The notes below the pieces were generated by a model that was given only the letters and a program-made list of their open reading frames with translations, did not search any database and had not been told where the DNA came from. 64,000 nt of DNA from JACPYF01 sp947085845 (lineage in GTDB: Bacteria; Patescibacteriota; Saccharimonadia; Saccharimonadales; Saccharimonadaceae): NCBI GenBank assembly GCA_947085845.1, contig CAMTXO010000002.1:310001-374000 (forward strand), given 5' to 3'. The position numbers were made by a program, and so were the translations under genes. Below, piece by piece: positions 32,637-41,964 of the stretch (position 1 is the first letter of the stretch; each line of letters opens with the position of its first letter).

Positions 32637-34433
32637 ATGAGAATATCAGATTCTAGCATAGAAGAAATACTAAAAAGCGGTGGGAAAATCTCGGAAGAGC
32701 AGCTAACCAAGCTGAAAAAAGAACAAGAGGCATCCCACCGCCCTTTGCAAGATTTGGTTTTGCAACAGGAGGTTATGAGTGAAAAAGACCTTACAAAGCT
32801 GTTTGCTGAGTATGCAGGTCTGTCTTTTATTGACCTCGATCCAACCAAAATAACTTCCGAAGTACTGGGGCTAATACCTGAGCGCATTGCAAAACAATAC
32901 AATGCAGTTGTTTTTGATGTAAAAGATGGCAAGAAGCAGCTTGCTATGGAAGACCCTGACGATGTTCAGGCTGTTGATTTTTTAAAGAAACAACTGGGCA
33001 ATGATGTAGATATTTTCCTGGCTACCCGCGACGACATACTGCGGTCGCTCGATAATTATCGTGGAGATGTTGGCGAAGAGCTCAGCGATGTTATAGCTGA
33101 ACAAGATGAGGATGCCGAGAAGGCAAAAGAAAAAGAACAAGAGGTTTCCGCCAGTGATATTGCCGAGGATTCCCCTATTAGCCAAACAGTAAATTTGCTA
33201 CTGGAATATGCTATACGTGCTTCTGCCAGTGATATTCACATAGAACCTCGAGAAGAATACATTCAGGTACGTTACCGAATTGACGGTGTGCTGCAGGAGG
33301 CAAATCGTTTACCCACAAATGTATCGGGCGCACTGGTGAGCCGTATCAAAATTCTGGCAAACCTAAAAATTGATGAACGACGCGTGCCGCAAGACGGCCG
33401 TTTTAAAATATCTATTCTCGGTAGAACATACGCGCTTCGTGTGTCTTCTTTGCCTATTGCTGACGGTGAAAAAATTGTTATGCGTATTTTGGATGAAGGC
33501 AACCACGCCCTCACTCTGCAACAACTTGGATATTGGGGACATTCGCTGGCAACAATTGAAGAAGCAATTTTACAGCCTCATGGAGTTATCTTGGTAACTG
33601 GACCTACTGGTTCTGGTAAGTCCACTAGCTTGCTGAGCTTGCTGTCGATCCTCAATAGCTCTGCTGTTAACATTTCAACAGTCGAAGACCCAGTTGAATA
33701 TAAAATACCTGGGGTCAACCAAACACAGGTGAATGTTAAAGCCGGTATGACATTTGCCGGCGGGCTGAGGGCTCTGCTTCGTCAAGATCCTAACATCATA
33801 ATGGTAGGTGAGATTCGAGACACCGAAACTGCCGATTTGGCCGTGCAGGCTGCACTGACTGGTCACCTTGTCTTTAGCACTCTTCACACCAACAACGCCG
33901 CTACTGCTTTGCCTCGTTTGCTAGAAATGGGAATAGAACCATTCCTTATTGCATCTACTGCACGAGCAATCATTGGTCAGCGACTTGTGCGCCGACTATG
34001 CCCTACTTGTCGTAAAGCGTACGAGCCATCAGCAGACGAGATGAAAGAAATAAGTACAGCATTTCACCTTGATCAGCCGGGAGTTATGAAGCGTTTGCAT
34101 GAGCTCGAACAAAAAGCAGCCTCGCAACACATTGGAGATTCAATAGGCGCGGCACTTGGAAGTACTGAAACTGGTATAAAAACACTCTATAAAGCAGGTG
34201 AAAATGGTTGTGACAAGTGCAATAAAACTGGTTATAAGGGTAGAATGGGTATATATGAGGTTCTTGAAAACTCTCCAGCAGTACAAAAAATGATCGTTGC
34301 GAACGCCACCAGCACTGATATCCAAAATCAGGCTATTAGCGAAGGTATGGATAGTATGCAGGTTGATGGCCTTGTAAAAGCATTACGAGGTGAAACCAGT
34401 ATCGAAGAGACCCTGAGGGTAACAAGAGAATAA
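32637..34433 (+). CDS. pilB: Type IV pilus assembly ATPase PilB
   Basis: A 598-residue GspE/PilB ATPase. An MshEN-type N-terminal domain (~1-150) is followed by the catalytic core: Walker A 'GPTGSGKSTSLLSLL' (~322), Asp box 'STVEDPVEY', Walker B 'DPNIIMVGEIRDTETA' and His box 'FSTLHTNNA'. A zinc site is suggested by 'CPTC' and 'CDKC', with a ~60-residue insertion between them. It powers pilus extension. First gene of the pilus operon; pilC follows after 2 bp. Confidence 0.95.
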   Translation: MRISDSSIEEILKSGGKISEEQLTKLKKEQEASHRPLQDLVLQQEVMSEKDLTKLFAEYAGLSFIDLDPTKITSEVLGLIPERIAKQYNAVVFDVKDGKKQLAMEDPDDVQAVDFLKKQLGNDVDIFLATRDDILRSLDNYRGDVGEELSDVIAEQDEDAEKAKEKEQEVSASDIAEDSPISQTVNLLLEYAIRASASDIHIEPREEYIQVRYRIDGVLQEANRLPTNVSGALVSRIKILANLKIDERRVPQDGRFKISILGRTYALRVSSLPIADGEKIVMRILDEGNHALTLQQLGYWGHSLATIEEAILQPHGVILVTGPTGSGKSTSLLSLLSILNSSAVNISTVEDPVEYKIPGVNQTQVNVKAGMTFAGGLRALLRQDPNIIMVGEIRDTETADLAVQAALTGHLVFSTLHTNNAATALPRLLEMGIEPFLIASTARAIIGQRLVRRLCPTCRKAYEPSADEMKEISTAFHLDQPGVMKRLHELEQKAASQHIGDSIGAALGSTETGIKTLYKAGENGCDKCNKTGYKGRMGIYEVLENSPAVQKMIVANATSTDIQNQAISEGMDSMQVDGLVKALRGETSIEETLRVTRE

Positions 34434-34435
34434 CC

Positions 34436-35662
34436 ATGATTTTTGAATACAGAGCAATGAGTAAAAACGGTAACGAAATGTCGGGTACCGTTGAGGCGAA
34501 TGATCGTGCAGGAGCTATAGACGCCTTAGGCAAGCAAGGCATGAAACCAATCAGCTTAAAGGAAAAGGGTAGCGAAGTCAGTGTTGATGCCGTTTTCAAA
34601 CGTGTTTTTGGCTCTAGAGTAAAAACAAACTCTTTGGTTATATTTACTCGACAATTATCAACAATGGTCGGTGCGGGCGTTCCGCTCCTCAGAGCGCTCA
34701 ACTCGTTAAAAGACCATGCTAATGACCCAGCGCTAACCGAAGCTCTTAATGTAGTTGCACAGGACGTACAAAGCGGCATGCCGCTGGCTGATGCTATGGG
34801 CAAGCACCCAAATGCTTTTAGCGATGTCTACGTCAACATGGTACGAGCTGGTGAAGCGGCTGGTATTTTAGACGAAATCCTTAACCGCTTAGCTCAACAA
34901 CAAGAAAAATCTGCGACAATTAAAAAGAAGATTAAAGGTGCGATGACTTACCCTGCTATCTTGCTTATTATTACGATTTTGGCGTTTTTTGGATTGATGC
35001 TTTTTGTTATACCGCAAATTGGTAAAATTTTGACCGACCTAGGAGGACCTGACGTTGAACTCCCTATTTTGACCCAAATTATGCTCGGTATCAGTAGTTT
35101 TATGATTAATTTTTGGTACGTTGTGCTGATAGGCATTGTTGGTTCGTTTTTTGGCGTCACTAGGTTTTTGCGCACCCCGGCTGGACGCAGAGCATTCCAC
35201 ACAGTACTTTTAAAAATGCCTATTATAAAAGGCATCATTATCAAAATTGCAGTTGCTCGTTTTTCTCGCACATTCGCATCACTAATGGGTGCGGGCGTGA
35301 GTGTGGTTGAATCTCTAACTGTTACAGCAGGTGCGATTGGCAATGTTCTGTACGAAGATGCTCTAAAAAACTCTATTGCAGAGATCAAGAATGGTAAACA
35401 GCTCAGCGAAACCCTCACTGGCAATCCACTATTTCCAGATATTGTGTCTCAGATGCTCACAGTGGGAGAAGAAACCGGTAAAACGGATACTGTTTTGATC
35501 AAAGTAGCTGATTTTTATGAAGAAGAGGTCGATGTGGTTCTGGATAGTTTGAGTTCAATTATCGAGCCAGTGATGATCGTTATCATGGGTAGCATGGTTG
35601 GTTTGATAGCAGCGAGTGTTATGGGCCCGATCGCCTCTATTGCTCAGAATATTAAAAGTTAG
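34436..35662 (+). CDS. pilC: Type IV pilus inner-membrane platform protein PilC
   Basis: A 408-residue member of the GspF/PilC family with two repeated cytoplasmic domains and three membrane helices (~175, ~225, ~380). Landmarks are 'FTRQLSTMVGAGVPLLRAL' in repeat 1 and 'RFSRTFASLMGAGVSVVESL' in repeat 2. It is the platform that couples PilB rotation to pilin insertion. Two bases separate it from pilB. Confidence 0.95.
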   Translation: MIFEYRAMSKNGNEMSGTVEANDRAGAIDALGKQGMKPISLKEKGSEVSVDAVFKRVFGSRVKTNSLVIFTRQLSTMVGAGVPLLRALNSLKDHANDPALTEALNVVAQDVQSGMPLADAMGKHPNAFSDVYVNMVRAGEAAGILDEILNRLAQQQEKSATIKKKIKGAMTYPAILLIITILAFFGLMLFVIPQIGKILTDLGGPDVELPILTQIMLGISSFMINFWYVVLIGIVGSFFGVTRFLRTPAGRRAFHTVLLKMPIIKGIIIKIAVARFSRTFASLMGAGVSVVESLTVTAGAIGNVLYEDALKNSIAEIKNGKQLSETLTGNPLFPDIVSQMLTVGEETGKTDTVLIKVADFYEEEVDVVLDSLSSIIEPVMIVIMGSMVGLIAASVMGPIASIAQNIKS

Positions 35663-35699
35663 TAAAATAAGGGTAAACATAAAGAGTGGGCAACAAATT

Positions 35700-36755
35700 T
35701 TGAGCAAGTATTTTTTCCAAGACAAACCAATCATCGGAGTCGACATTAGTCAAACCGGGATTAAGGTGATGGCTGTCGATACAAGCCACTGGACGGTTAC
35801 TGGCTACGCCTCGATCGATCTTGATCCTATTGAAGCTCAAAAAAGTATCGATGGTGATGGTGCTTACCTTGGTCAGAGTATTCGCACAGTACTGAAAGAA
35901 AAAAAGATAGGTAAAATCACTACAAACCACGCAGTTCTGAGCATTCCAACCGCCAAAACCTATGCACGTACCTTTTCTATACCGAACAAAGATGCAGGTA
36001 ATTTAAAAGAAGCTATATCACTAGAGATTGAACAGTACATACCTGTACCTATATCGCAGCTATACGTTGATAGCCAGATTATCGGCCGAGACAAGCAAAG
36101 TACAACCGTGCAGCTGTGTGCTGTACCTGTAAATACCGTCGACACTTGCATCGCAGCTGCAAATTCAGCTGGTCTGGAAGTAGTCATGGTGGAGCCAAGC
36201 GTCAACGCCATTGCTAGGCTGCTTACTTTTGCCGAAGACGGTACTCTACCAACAGTTATCGTTGATATCGGACCTGCTGCTACTGATATTGCTATTTTAG
36301 ATGGCAACATACGAGTAAGTGGAAGTATTGCGGTTGGCGGTAACACCTTTACTCTGGATATCGCTAAAAAACTCAACATCCCACTAGAGAGCGCTCACCA
36401 ACTAAAAGTCCAGCATGGACTTGCGGTCAGCCCGCGGCAGCAAAAGATCGAGGGAGCGCTTGAGCCGAATCTAAAGCGTATCTTGAACGAAATAAAGAAG
36501 ATCATGCGTTATTACAGCGAGAGGCTCAACAGCGAAAAACGATTAGAACAAATCGTTATTGTGGGCGGCGGTAGCAATGTGCCAGGATTAGGTGATTATT
36601 TTACAAACGCACTTATTATGCCTGCTCGTGTTGCAAGCCCTTGGCAAATCCTGAACTTTGGCGATCTAGAACAGCCACCAAAACAATTTAAAGCTCGCTA
36701 CATAACTGTGGCAGGACTTGCAAGCGTCAAACCAAAAGAGGTGCTTTCGAAATGA
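35700..36755 (+). CDS. pilM: Type IV pilus assembly protein PilM
   Basis: A 351-residue actin-like protein: 'PIIGVDISQTGIKVMAVD' (phosphate 1), 'ISLEIEQYIPVP', 'TVIVDIGPAATDIAILDG' (phosphate 2) and 'IVIVGGGSNVPGLGDYF' (adenosine). It links the cytoplasmic ATPases to PilN. The frame is open well into pilC with no fitting start; TTG at 35700 gives the normal PilM N-terminus and length, so I use it, at moderate certainty. ATGA overlap with pilN. Confidence 0.88.
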   Translation: MSKYFFQDKPIIGVDISQTGIKVMAVDTSHWTVTGYASIDLDPIEAQKSIDGDGAYLGQSIRTVLKEKKIGKITTNHAVLSIPTAKTYARTFSIPNKDAGNLKEAISLEIEQYIPVPISQLYVDSQIIGRDKQSTTVQLCAVPVNTVDTCIAAANSAGLEVVMVEPSVNAIARLLTFAEDGTLPTVIVDIGPAATDIAILDGNIRVSGSIAVGGNTFTLDIAKKLNIPLESAHQLKVQHGLAVSPRQQKIEGALEPNLKRILNEIKKIMRYYSERLNSEKRLEQIVIVGGGSNVPGLGDYFTNALIMPARVASPWQILNFGDLEQPPKQFKARYITVAGLASVKPKEVLSK

Positions 36756-37720
36756 TCAACCTCATAGGACCAGCCAGAAAGAAACAGTTCTTAGCTGCAA
36801 GACGAAACAGTATCTGGGTGAGATATAATTTCTTGCTTCTAACTGTGATTGTGGCTGTTAATATTATCCTAGTTGCATCTCTTTATATCACTTTCATAGA
36901 CCAGCAGGGGCTTGATACACAAATTAGCAACATTAAACAAAAGCAAGATAAAAAATATACAGACGCGGTTCTAAATAAGGCAAAAGATTTTAGAGATAAT
37001 ATCGATACGGCCAAGGCATTGCTGGAAGCAAATGTTTCTTATAGCGATATGATAACCACAATAGCCAATTCTATACCAAGCAATTGCAGTATTGACTCTC
37101 TAGCAGTTGATGCAAATACATACAAAAATGGCTCCCAAAAAATGATTTTTACATGTAATAGAGATTTTGATAAAGCAAAGAATGAATATACCTCTGACTA
37201 CGAAGTTAGCAAGCAACTCTTGACCAAGCTCGAAAAGAGTCTTGTCTTTCATTCTATATATATAGAAAAGACCGAAACACCAAACGACAAACCAACAACT
37301 TTGAAAATCGATACATCGCTTAAGACACAAGATCCTGCGACAAAAATTCCCCGGGCGATACCCGACAACTGCTCGCTGCGTACAATCCATACGCTTGGCC
37401 AAACACCTTTAAATACACTGAATAAGACTAGTAAATACTTTTCCCTCGTATGCAGAGTCCAGTACGAACCAAAAGACGCAAACACAAGTCAGTTTGAGAT
37501 GGAAATAAAACTCAAAGAGGAGCTAAACAAAAAAGTATCTGAAAAATTGGATCAAAGTTGTTATTTTTCTGAATTGAAAAAACTGAATGAAACTTACAAA
37601 TTCTACGGTGACGACTACCTAGTTGCAAACTATGACTATGGCTTTGGTGATATGACTCTTCGGGAAGAGCCAGTTATGAAAAATGGCTTGTTTGTAAGAT
37701 GCCAAGAGGTGCAATCATGA
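36752..37720 (+). CDS. pilN: PilN-like protein with two C-terminal repeats
   Basis: A 322-residue bitopic protein: 'MINLIGPARKK' is the PilM-binding N-terminus typical of PilN, then a membrane helix (~27-49), a coiled coil and periplasmic domains. It is longer than usual (~180 residues). Two related blocks, beginning 'IPSNCSIDSL' (~109) and 'IPDNCSLRTI' (~206), each carry paired cysteines, suggesting a duplicated PilN fold stabilised by disulphides. Coupled to pilM by ATGA and to the next gene likewise. Confidence 0.85.
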   Translation: MINLIGPARKKQFLAARRNSIWVRYNFLLLTVIVAVNIILVASLYITFIDQQGLDTQISNIKQKQDKKYTDAVLNKAKDFRDNIDTAKALLEANVSYSDMITTIANSIPSNCSIDSLAVDANTYKNGSQKMIFTCNRDFDKAKNEYTSDYEVSKQLLTKLEKSLVFHSIYIEKTETPNDKPTTLKIDTSLKTQDPATKIPRAIPDNCSLRTIHTLGQTPLNTLNKTSKYFSLVCRVQYEPKDANTSQFEMEIKLKEELNKKVSEKLDQSCYFSELKKLNETYKFYGDDYLVANYDYGFGDMTLREEPVMKNGLFVRCQEVQS

Positions 37721-38463
37721 GTAGTAAATCGTCTATAAGCGCTGTGCTCGTTGAGCGTCTGTTCGTTGCTGGGATTGTACTACTTTGTATCCTACTAGTG
37801 AGTAACTTTATTTTCGTCAGTGGATTGGTCCGCACGCAAAGCACCGCTTTAAATCATAAGAAAATAGACCTTGAAGCTGAAGAGAATAAACAAAAGACAA
37901 TCAAGGAGCTTGATACGATCCTCAAAGGTAAGGAAGATGAAATCGAAAAGACAAAATTTACCATGGCAAATATTGGCTTTACCAGTGACTTTGAAGCACG
38001 TATTAGTGACACGCAGCTGCAGTACGAGAACCTCACGTTCCAAGAACAGTTTATTTATGACGCCCAAAACTACGCCAAACAATCGGGCATCAAAATCGCC
38101 TCTTACACCTTTCCAACAGACAATTCAACTTCAGGGGCTACAGGTGCCACAACTCCAGCGGCCGGAACTACACCAGCCGCAGGCAGTACACCATCTCCAT
38201 CGACTGCCACAACTCCAGCGGCCGGAACTGCTACTCCAGGCGCACTGAAGTTACCTGGTACTATACAAGCTACTACTATCAAGATTAGCTTTGGTAATGA
38301 TGGAAAAATTCCTTACAAGTCATTTTTGAAATTTTTAAGACTACTAGAAGACAATAATATACGTATGAATATTGCAAGTCTGAGACTCACTCCGGATACA
38401 GACGATAAAAAGAATCTTTCACAAGCTGACCTAGATATAATAATATTCTCGAGGAAAAAATAA
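37717..38463 (+). CDS. pilO: PilO-like protein
   Basis: A 248-residue bitopic protein with one N-terminal membrane helix (~12-34), a coiled coil (~40-75) and a periplasmic domain, as in PilO. Residues ~140-173 form a Thr/Ala/Pro/Gly/Ser-rich linker encoded by 25-bp DNA repeats. ATG 37717 lies in the ATGA overlap with pilN. It would pair with PilN in the alignment complex. Confidence 0.8.
   Translation: MSSKSSISAVLVERLFVAGIVLLCILLVSNFIFVSGLVRTQSTALNHKKIDLEAEENKQKTIKELDTILKGKEDEIEKTKFTMANIGFTSDFEARISDTQLQYENLTFQEQFIYDAQNYAKQSGIKIASYTFPTDNSTSGATGATTPAAGTTPAAGSTPSPSTATTPAAGTATPGALKLPGTIQATTIKISFGNDGKIPYKSFLKFLRLLEDNNIRMNIASLRLTPDTDDKKNLSQADLDIIIFSRKK
38145..38229 (+). repeat. 25-bp direct repeat inside pilO
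   Basis: Positions 38145-38169 and 38205-38229 are identical and 60 bp apart. They encode ATTPAAGT-type linker sequence, which could expand or contract by slippage or recombination. Confidence 0.85.
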
Positions 38464-38741
38464 TGAACGAACAAAACCCACTAAACAGCATCCTGACTCA
38501 AATTCGTGCATATCATTACATTGTAGTTGGGCTTATTATAGCTGGAGCTTTTGTTTTTATGGGTTACAGCGTATTGCAGATCATTAATGGAACAAGCGAC
38601 CCCGCCTATGAAAGTAAAATGAGAAATAATATCAATACAGAGTTTGATGCCAAAACTCTACGACGTATTGGCGAGCTGCAATATAGCTCTGTTGCAGATG
38701 AGAACGGACCTGCTTTTCCTAGTCGTAACCCTTTTGAATAG
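38463..38741 (+). CDS. Small membrane protein ending the pilus operon
   Basis: A 92-residue protein with one membrane helix (~20-42) and a short exposed tail. It sits where pilP is found in proteobacterial operons but has no lipobox and no PilP similarity that I can see. TAATG overlap with pilO implies co-translation, so a pilus role is likely. Confidence 0.7.
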   Translation: MNEQNPLNSILTQIRAYHYIVVGLIIAGAFVFMGYSVLQIINGTSDPAYESKMRNNINTEFDAKTLRRIGELQYSSVADENGPAFPSRNPFE

Positions 38742-38809
38742 CATGTATATTTTATTGTCTCAATAGAAGTAGGAGTAATTACCAACACCCAGATGCTATA
38801 ATATCCATA

Positions 38810-39391
38810 ATGCTATTGCTTTCATCAAAACTTACGATACTCCCTATAATGAGCTTGCAGACGGGCGCAAAGATTGCTTCGATTACTGAGTCAGTTATCG
38901 ACCCTTCAAAGCTAGATATGGTCGCCTACAAAGTGGCCGACAAAAAACTAGATGCTGGAGATTGGCTCCTGCTGGCTGAAGATATACGAGAAGTGAGCGA
39001 TATAGGGTTTATTATAGATAGCATTGACGAGCTTGTTCATGAAGAAGACATGGTGAAGCTGAAAAATACTTTAGCTCTGAATTTTAATTTGATAGATATG
39101 TCTGTAGTTGATGATACTGGGACTAAACTTGGCCGTATTTATGACTACAGCGTTGACCCCCAGCAGTTTAGAGTTCATCAACTGTACGTTAAGAGGCCTC
39201 TTATAAAGAGCTTGAAAACCAGTGATCTAATTATCAATCGTACGCAAATTATCGAAGTAAATAATAAAACAATTGTTGTTAGCGCCGCAAGTCTTGATGA
39301 AAAAGCTCAACCGGCGGCAGTAGCAAATAGTTTTGTTAATCCATTTCGAAAGTCAGCACCTTCCGCCGGACAAAGCACAATGAAAGAATAG
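38810..39391 (+). CDS. PRC-barrel domain protein
   Basis: A 193-residue protein with two PRC-barrel-like modules ('GAKIASITESVIDPSKLDMVAY' and 'VVDDTGTKLGRIYDYSVDPQQF'). Such domains act in RNA processing (RimM) or as assembly modules; the partner is unknown. TATAAT at 38797-38802 lies seven bases before the ATG. Its stop abuts the convergent recX stop with no gap. Confidence 0.8.
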   Translation: MLLLSSKLTILPIMSLQTGAKIASITESVIDPSKLDMVAYKVADKKLDAGDWLLLAEDIREVSDIGFIIDSIDELVHEEDMVKLKNTLALNFNLIDMSVVDDTGTKLGRIYDYSVDPQQFRVHQLYVKRPLIKSLKTSDLIINRTQIIEVNNKTIVVSAASLDEKAQPAAVANSFVNPFRKSAPSAGQSTMKE

Positions 39392-39997
39392 TTAAAAACT
39401 ACTACTTTTTTGAAGAGCCTCTTTTATTGCACTGTAACTAAAGCCCTGGCTAGCTAAATATGCCATCAGCTTTTGTTCATCCGCATATTTATTTTGCTTC
39501 TTCTTTATCAAAATAGACAGAGCATCCTGTTCATCACTCTCCGTATACTCAGATAAAACCTCGTCTATAATTTCTCTGTTTATTCCTTTTTGCATCAATT
39601 CGGCACTTAGTTTGCGCTTACTAATCGGCTTGCTACTTATCCTAGCGTTTAGCCAGAAATTGGCAAACTTACTGTCATCTAAATATCCTTTTTCTGACAA
39701 TCTTTGGATGACCCTGTCTGTTAATTCTTCTTCCCATTTTTTTCTTCTGGCATAATCGTGCATTTCTCGCATACTGCGAGGTCTCCGTAGCACTAGTTCT
39801 AATGCACGGGCATAACTTTTACCAAACTCGCTTTCACCCTTTAGTTCGTCAAGTTTATCCGGCCCTATTTCTAGTCCAGTTTTTAACTTTTGATCTAATA
39901 GCTGGGTTTCATCTAGTGAAAAGCTGTACTTTTCATCAACGAAAATATTGTACCTGCCTGCAGTTTTTACTGCTGGCTGTATTTTGGTAATTTTCAT
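39392..39997 (-). CDS. recX: Recombination regulator RecX
   Basis: A 201-residue all-helical RecX: 'SMREMHDYARRKKWEEELTDRVIQRL' with 'GYLDDSKFANFWL' is the family signature, followed by 'KRKLSAELMQKGI' and a third repeat. It modulates RecA filaments. It is the third gene of recA-hypothetical-recX, starting 8 bp after the middle gene. Confidence 0.92.
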   Translation of the reverse strand: MKITKIQPAVKTAGRYNIFVDEKYSFSLDETQLLDQKLKTGLEIGPDKLDELKGESEFGKSYARALELVLRRPRSMREMHDYARRKKWEEELTDRVIQRLSEKGYLDDSKFANFWLNARISSKPISKRKLSAELMQKGINREIIDEVLSEYTESDEQDALSILIKKKQNKYADEQKLMAYLASQGFSYSAIKEALQKSSSF

Positions 39998-40005
39998 AAT
40001 AATTA

Positions 40006-40491
40006 TTAATCTTTTTTAGAATTTTCTGAAGCAATAGTGCCACATTCTATAGGGAAAGTGAGGCTTTGTAGATTTGAACTCCATTCTTTAAATTCACCGA
40101 AAAGACTAGGGGGCTCCATACTCATCTTTTCCCCTTCTTGTGCCCAATAATTTTGCCACCATTCATACGCTTCAGGCCTTGTGTTAGCTAGGGCTTCAAT
40201 TGCTTCCCTAGCTACTATCTCGACACCATCCCTAGTGATATCAGTACGCACCGGTAGAAATATTCCTTTCCAGCTTTCACGCACCCACTCTGGTGGAAAG
40301 CCGTCTGGAGCCTTGGTAATTATTAAAATGGAACGAACTGGCGCAATTCTATCAAGATGATCTTGATAATTTTTAAAATCTGGAGTTAATAAATCACCTG
40401 TTTTTTCAAGCTCCCTTACTATATGAGCAGCCTCGAAAGGAATTTCTGGAGTAGGATCTGTGGTTTGATTCGGTATTGACTCAACACTCAT
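40006..40491 (-). CDS. Hypothetical protein between recA and recX
   Basis: A 161-residue soluble protein, not recognised. It has a proline-rich start, a strand 'VRSILIITKAPDG', and a W-rich segment 'EWVRESWKGIFLPVRTD' then 'AYEWWQNYWAQEGE'. It starts 14 bp after the recA stop and ends 8 bp before recX, so co-expression with recombination genes is likely; a role there is not shown. Confidence 0.65.
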   Translation of the reverse strand: MSVESIPNQTTDPTPEIPFEAAHIVRELEKTGDLLTPDFKNYQDHLDRIAPVRSILIITKAPDGFPPEWVRESWKGIFLPVRTDITRDGVEIVAREAIEALANTRPEAYEWWQNYWAQEGEKMSMEPPSLFGEFKEWSSNLQSLTFPIECGTIASENSKKD

Positions 40492-40505
40492 ATAAATTTC
40501 TCAGC

Positions 40506-41543
40506 TTACTCTTCTTCAGCAGCTACTTTTTCGCGAACTTTCTTTTCGATTTCAGCAAGAACTTTTGGATTTTCTTTTAGGTATAGCTTCGTCGCTTCAC
40601 GACCTTGGCCAATTTTTCCATCTTTATAGTCAAACCATGCACCAGCTTTACCGACAATTTCTTTTTCAACCGCTAGGTCTAGTACATCGCCAGTCTTTGA
40701 GATGCCTTCGTTATACATGATGTCAAACTCTGCCACACGAAATGGTGGAGCGACCTTGTTCTTTACAACTTTCACTTTCGTTCTATTTCCGATAATCTCT
40801 TCGCCAATTTTTATTTGTCCTATTCGACGAATATCCAGACGAACACTAGAATAAAATTTTAATGCATTACCGCCAGTAGTTGTTTCGGGATTACCAAACA
40901 TAACACCAATTTTCATACGTATTTGGTTGATAAAGATAATAGTCGTTTTTGATTTACTAATAACACCAGTAAGTTTACGCAGTGCTTGGCTCATTAAACG
41001 AGCTTGCAATCCCATATGTGAATCACCCATGTCACCATCTATTTCAGCCTGTGGCACTAGTGCAGCAACGCTATCTACAACAATTAGGTCAACTGCGTTT
41101 GATCGAACTAACGTTTCAGCAATTTCTAATGCTTGCTCACCATTGTCGGGTTGAGATACTAGTAGATTATCAGTATCAACACCCAGCTTACGGGCGTAGC
41201 TAGGGTCTAGGGCATGCTCTGCGTCAATAAAGGCTGCTGTGCCTCCTTGTTTTTGTATTTCTGCAATTGCATGCAAGGTTAGGGTAGTCTTGCCCGAACT
41301 TTCAGGTCCATAGATTTCGATGACTCGGCCCTTTGGATATCCGCCACCTAGTGCAAGATCCAGACTCAAACTTCCACCAGGAATGAGCTCAACATTCGCA
41401 CGATGCGCCTCTCCAAGTTTCATAATCGAGCCTTCACCAAATTCTTTGGTGATTTGATCGACTGCCAAACCTAGAGCTTTCATCTTGCCTTCGTTTATTT
41501 TTGCCACCCCTTTAGTATCAGTTTTTTTAGCCTTGTCTGCCAT
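40506..41543 (-). CDS. recA: RecA recombinase
   Basis: A 345-residue RecA with Walker A 'GPESSGKTTLTLHAI', 'FIDAEHALDP', Walker B 'DLIVVDSVAALVP', loop 1 'GDSHMGLQARLMSQALRKLT' and loop 2 after 'INQIRMKIGVMFGNPET'. It catalyses homologous pairing and co-activates LexA-type cleavage. AGGGAG five bases before the ATG is a good ribosome site; minus-strand TATAAT is at 41575-41570. Confidence 0.98.
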   Translation of the reverse strand: MADKAKKTDTKGVAKINEGKMKALGLAVDQITKEFGEGSIMKLGEAHRANVELIPGGSLSLDLALGGGYPKGRVIEIYGPESSGKTTLTLHAIAEIQKQGGTAAFIDAEHALDPSYARKLGVDTDNLLVSQPDNGEQALEIAETLVRSNAVDLIVVDSVAALVPQAEIDGDMGDSHMGLQARLMSQALRKLTGVISKSKTTIIFINQIRMKIGVMFGNPETTTGGNALKFYSSVRLDIRRIGQIKIGEEIIGNRTKVKVVKNKVAPPFRVAEFDIMYNEGISKTGDVLDLAVEKEIVGKAGAWFDYKDGKIGQGREATKLYLKENPKVLAEIEKKVREKVAAEEE

Positions 41544-41569
41544 ATTTTCTCCCTATATTTATACGTTCA

Positions 41570-41582
41570 ATTATACTATACT
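41570..41582. promoter_or_regulatory. Divergent recA / prepilin -10 boxes
   Basis: Minus-strand TATAAT (41575-41570) serves recA with a ~20-base leader; plus-strand TATACT (41577-41582) lies seven bases before the prepilin ATG. The two boxes are one base apart. Confidence 0.5.
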
Positions 41583-41589
41583 AAGAGCA

Positions 41590-41964
41590 ATGAAACGAGC
41601 GTCCGGCTTTACTATTATTGAACTCATGTCCTGTCTAGTACTACTGTGCCTGATTGGCACGTTGATTATTTTGCAAAAAAATAATCTCGACGCATCTCAA
41701 CGCGACAAAGAGCGAAAAAATTCAGTCAATGCAATATATTATGGGCTTACAGAAGGCTACTTAACCGCAAACCAGTCATACCCTGCATCTCTATCAAACA
41801 AAGATCTTCCTTATGTTGATCCACAAGCATTTAAACAAGTTGGCGATGATCCTCAGTACAAGTTCCACTACCGAGGCCTCAACTGTGACGCAGCTGCATG
41901 TAAAAATTTTGAAATAAAAGTCAGACTCGAACGCGAAGCCGAGTACAAAAAACTCAGCGACTAA
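41590..41964 (+). CDS. Short type IV prepilin-like protein
   Basis: A 124-residue prepilin: leader MKRASG cleaved before FTIIELMSCLVLLCLIGTL, with Glu at +5. The head domain is small and holds a cysteine pair ('NCDAAAC'). It may be a minor pilin. ATG 41590 is chosen because it gives a proper six-residue leader and sits seven bases after TATACT; upstream in-frame ATGs fall inside recA. Confidence 0.88.
   Translation: MKRASGFTIIELMSCLVLLCLIGTLIILQKNNLDASQRDKERKNSVNAIYYGLTEGYLTANQSYPASLSNKDLPYVDPQAFKQVGDDPQYKFHYRGLNCDAAACKNFEIKVRLEREAEYKKLSD

Noticed and set aside
35616..35699. Extended N-terminus of PilM overlapping pilC
   Set aside because: The extension has no similarity to PilM and would overlap pilC by 47 bp; TTG 35700 gives the normal N-terminus.
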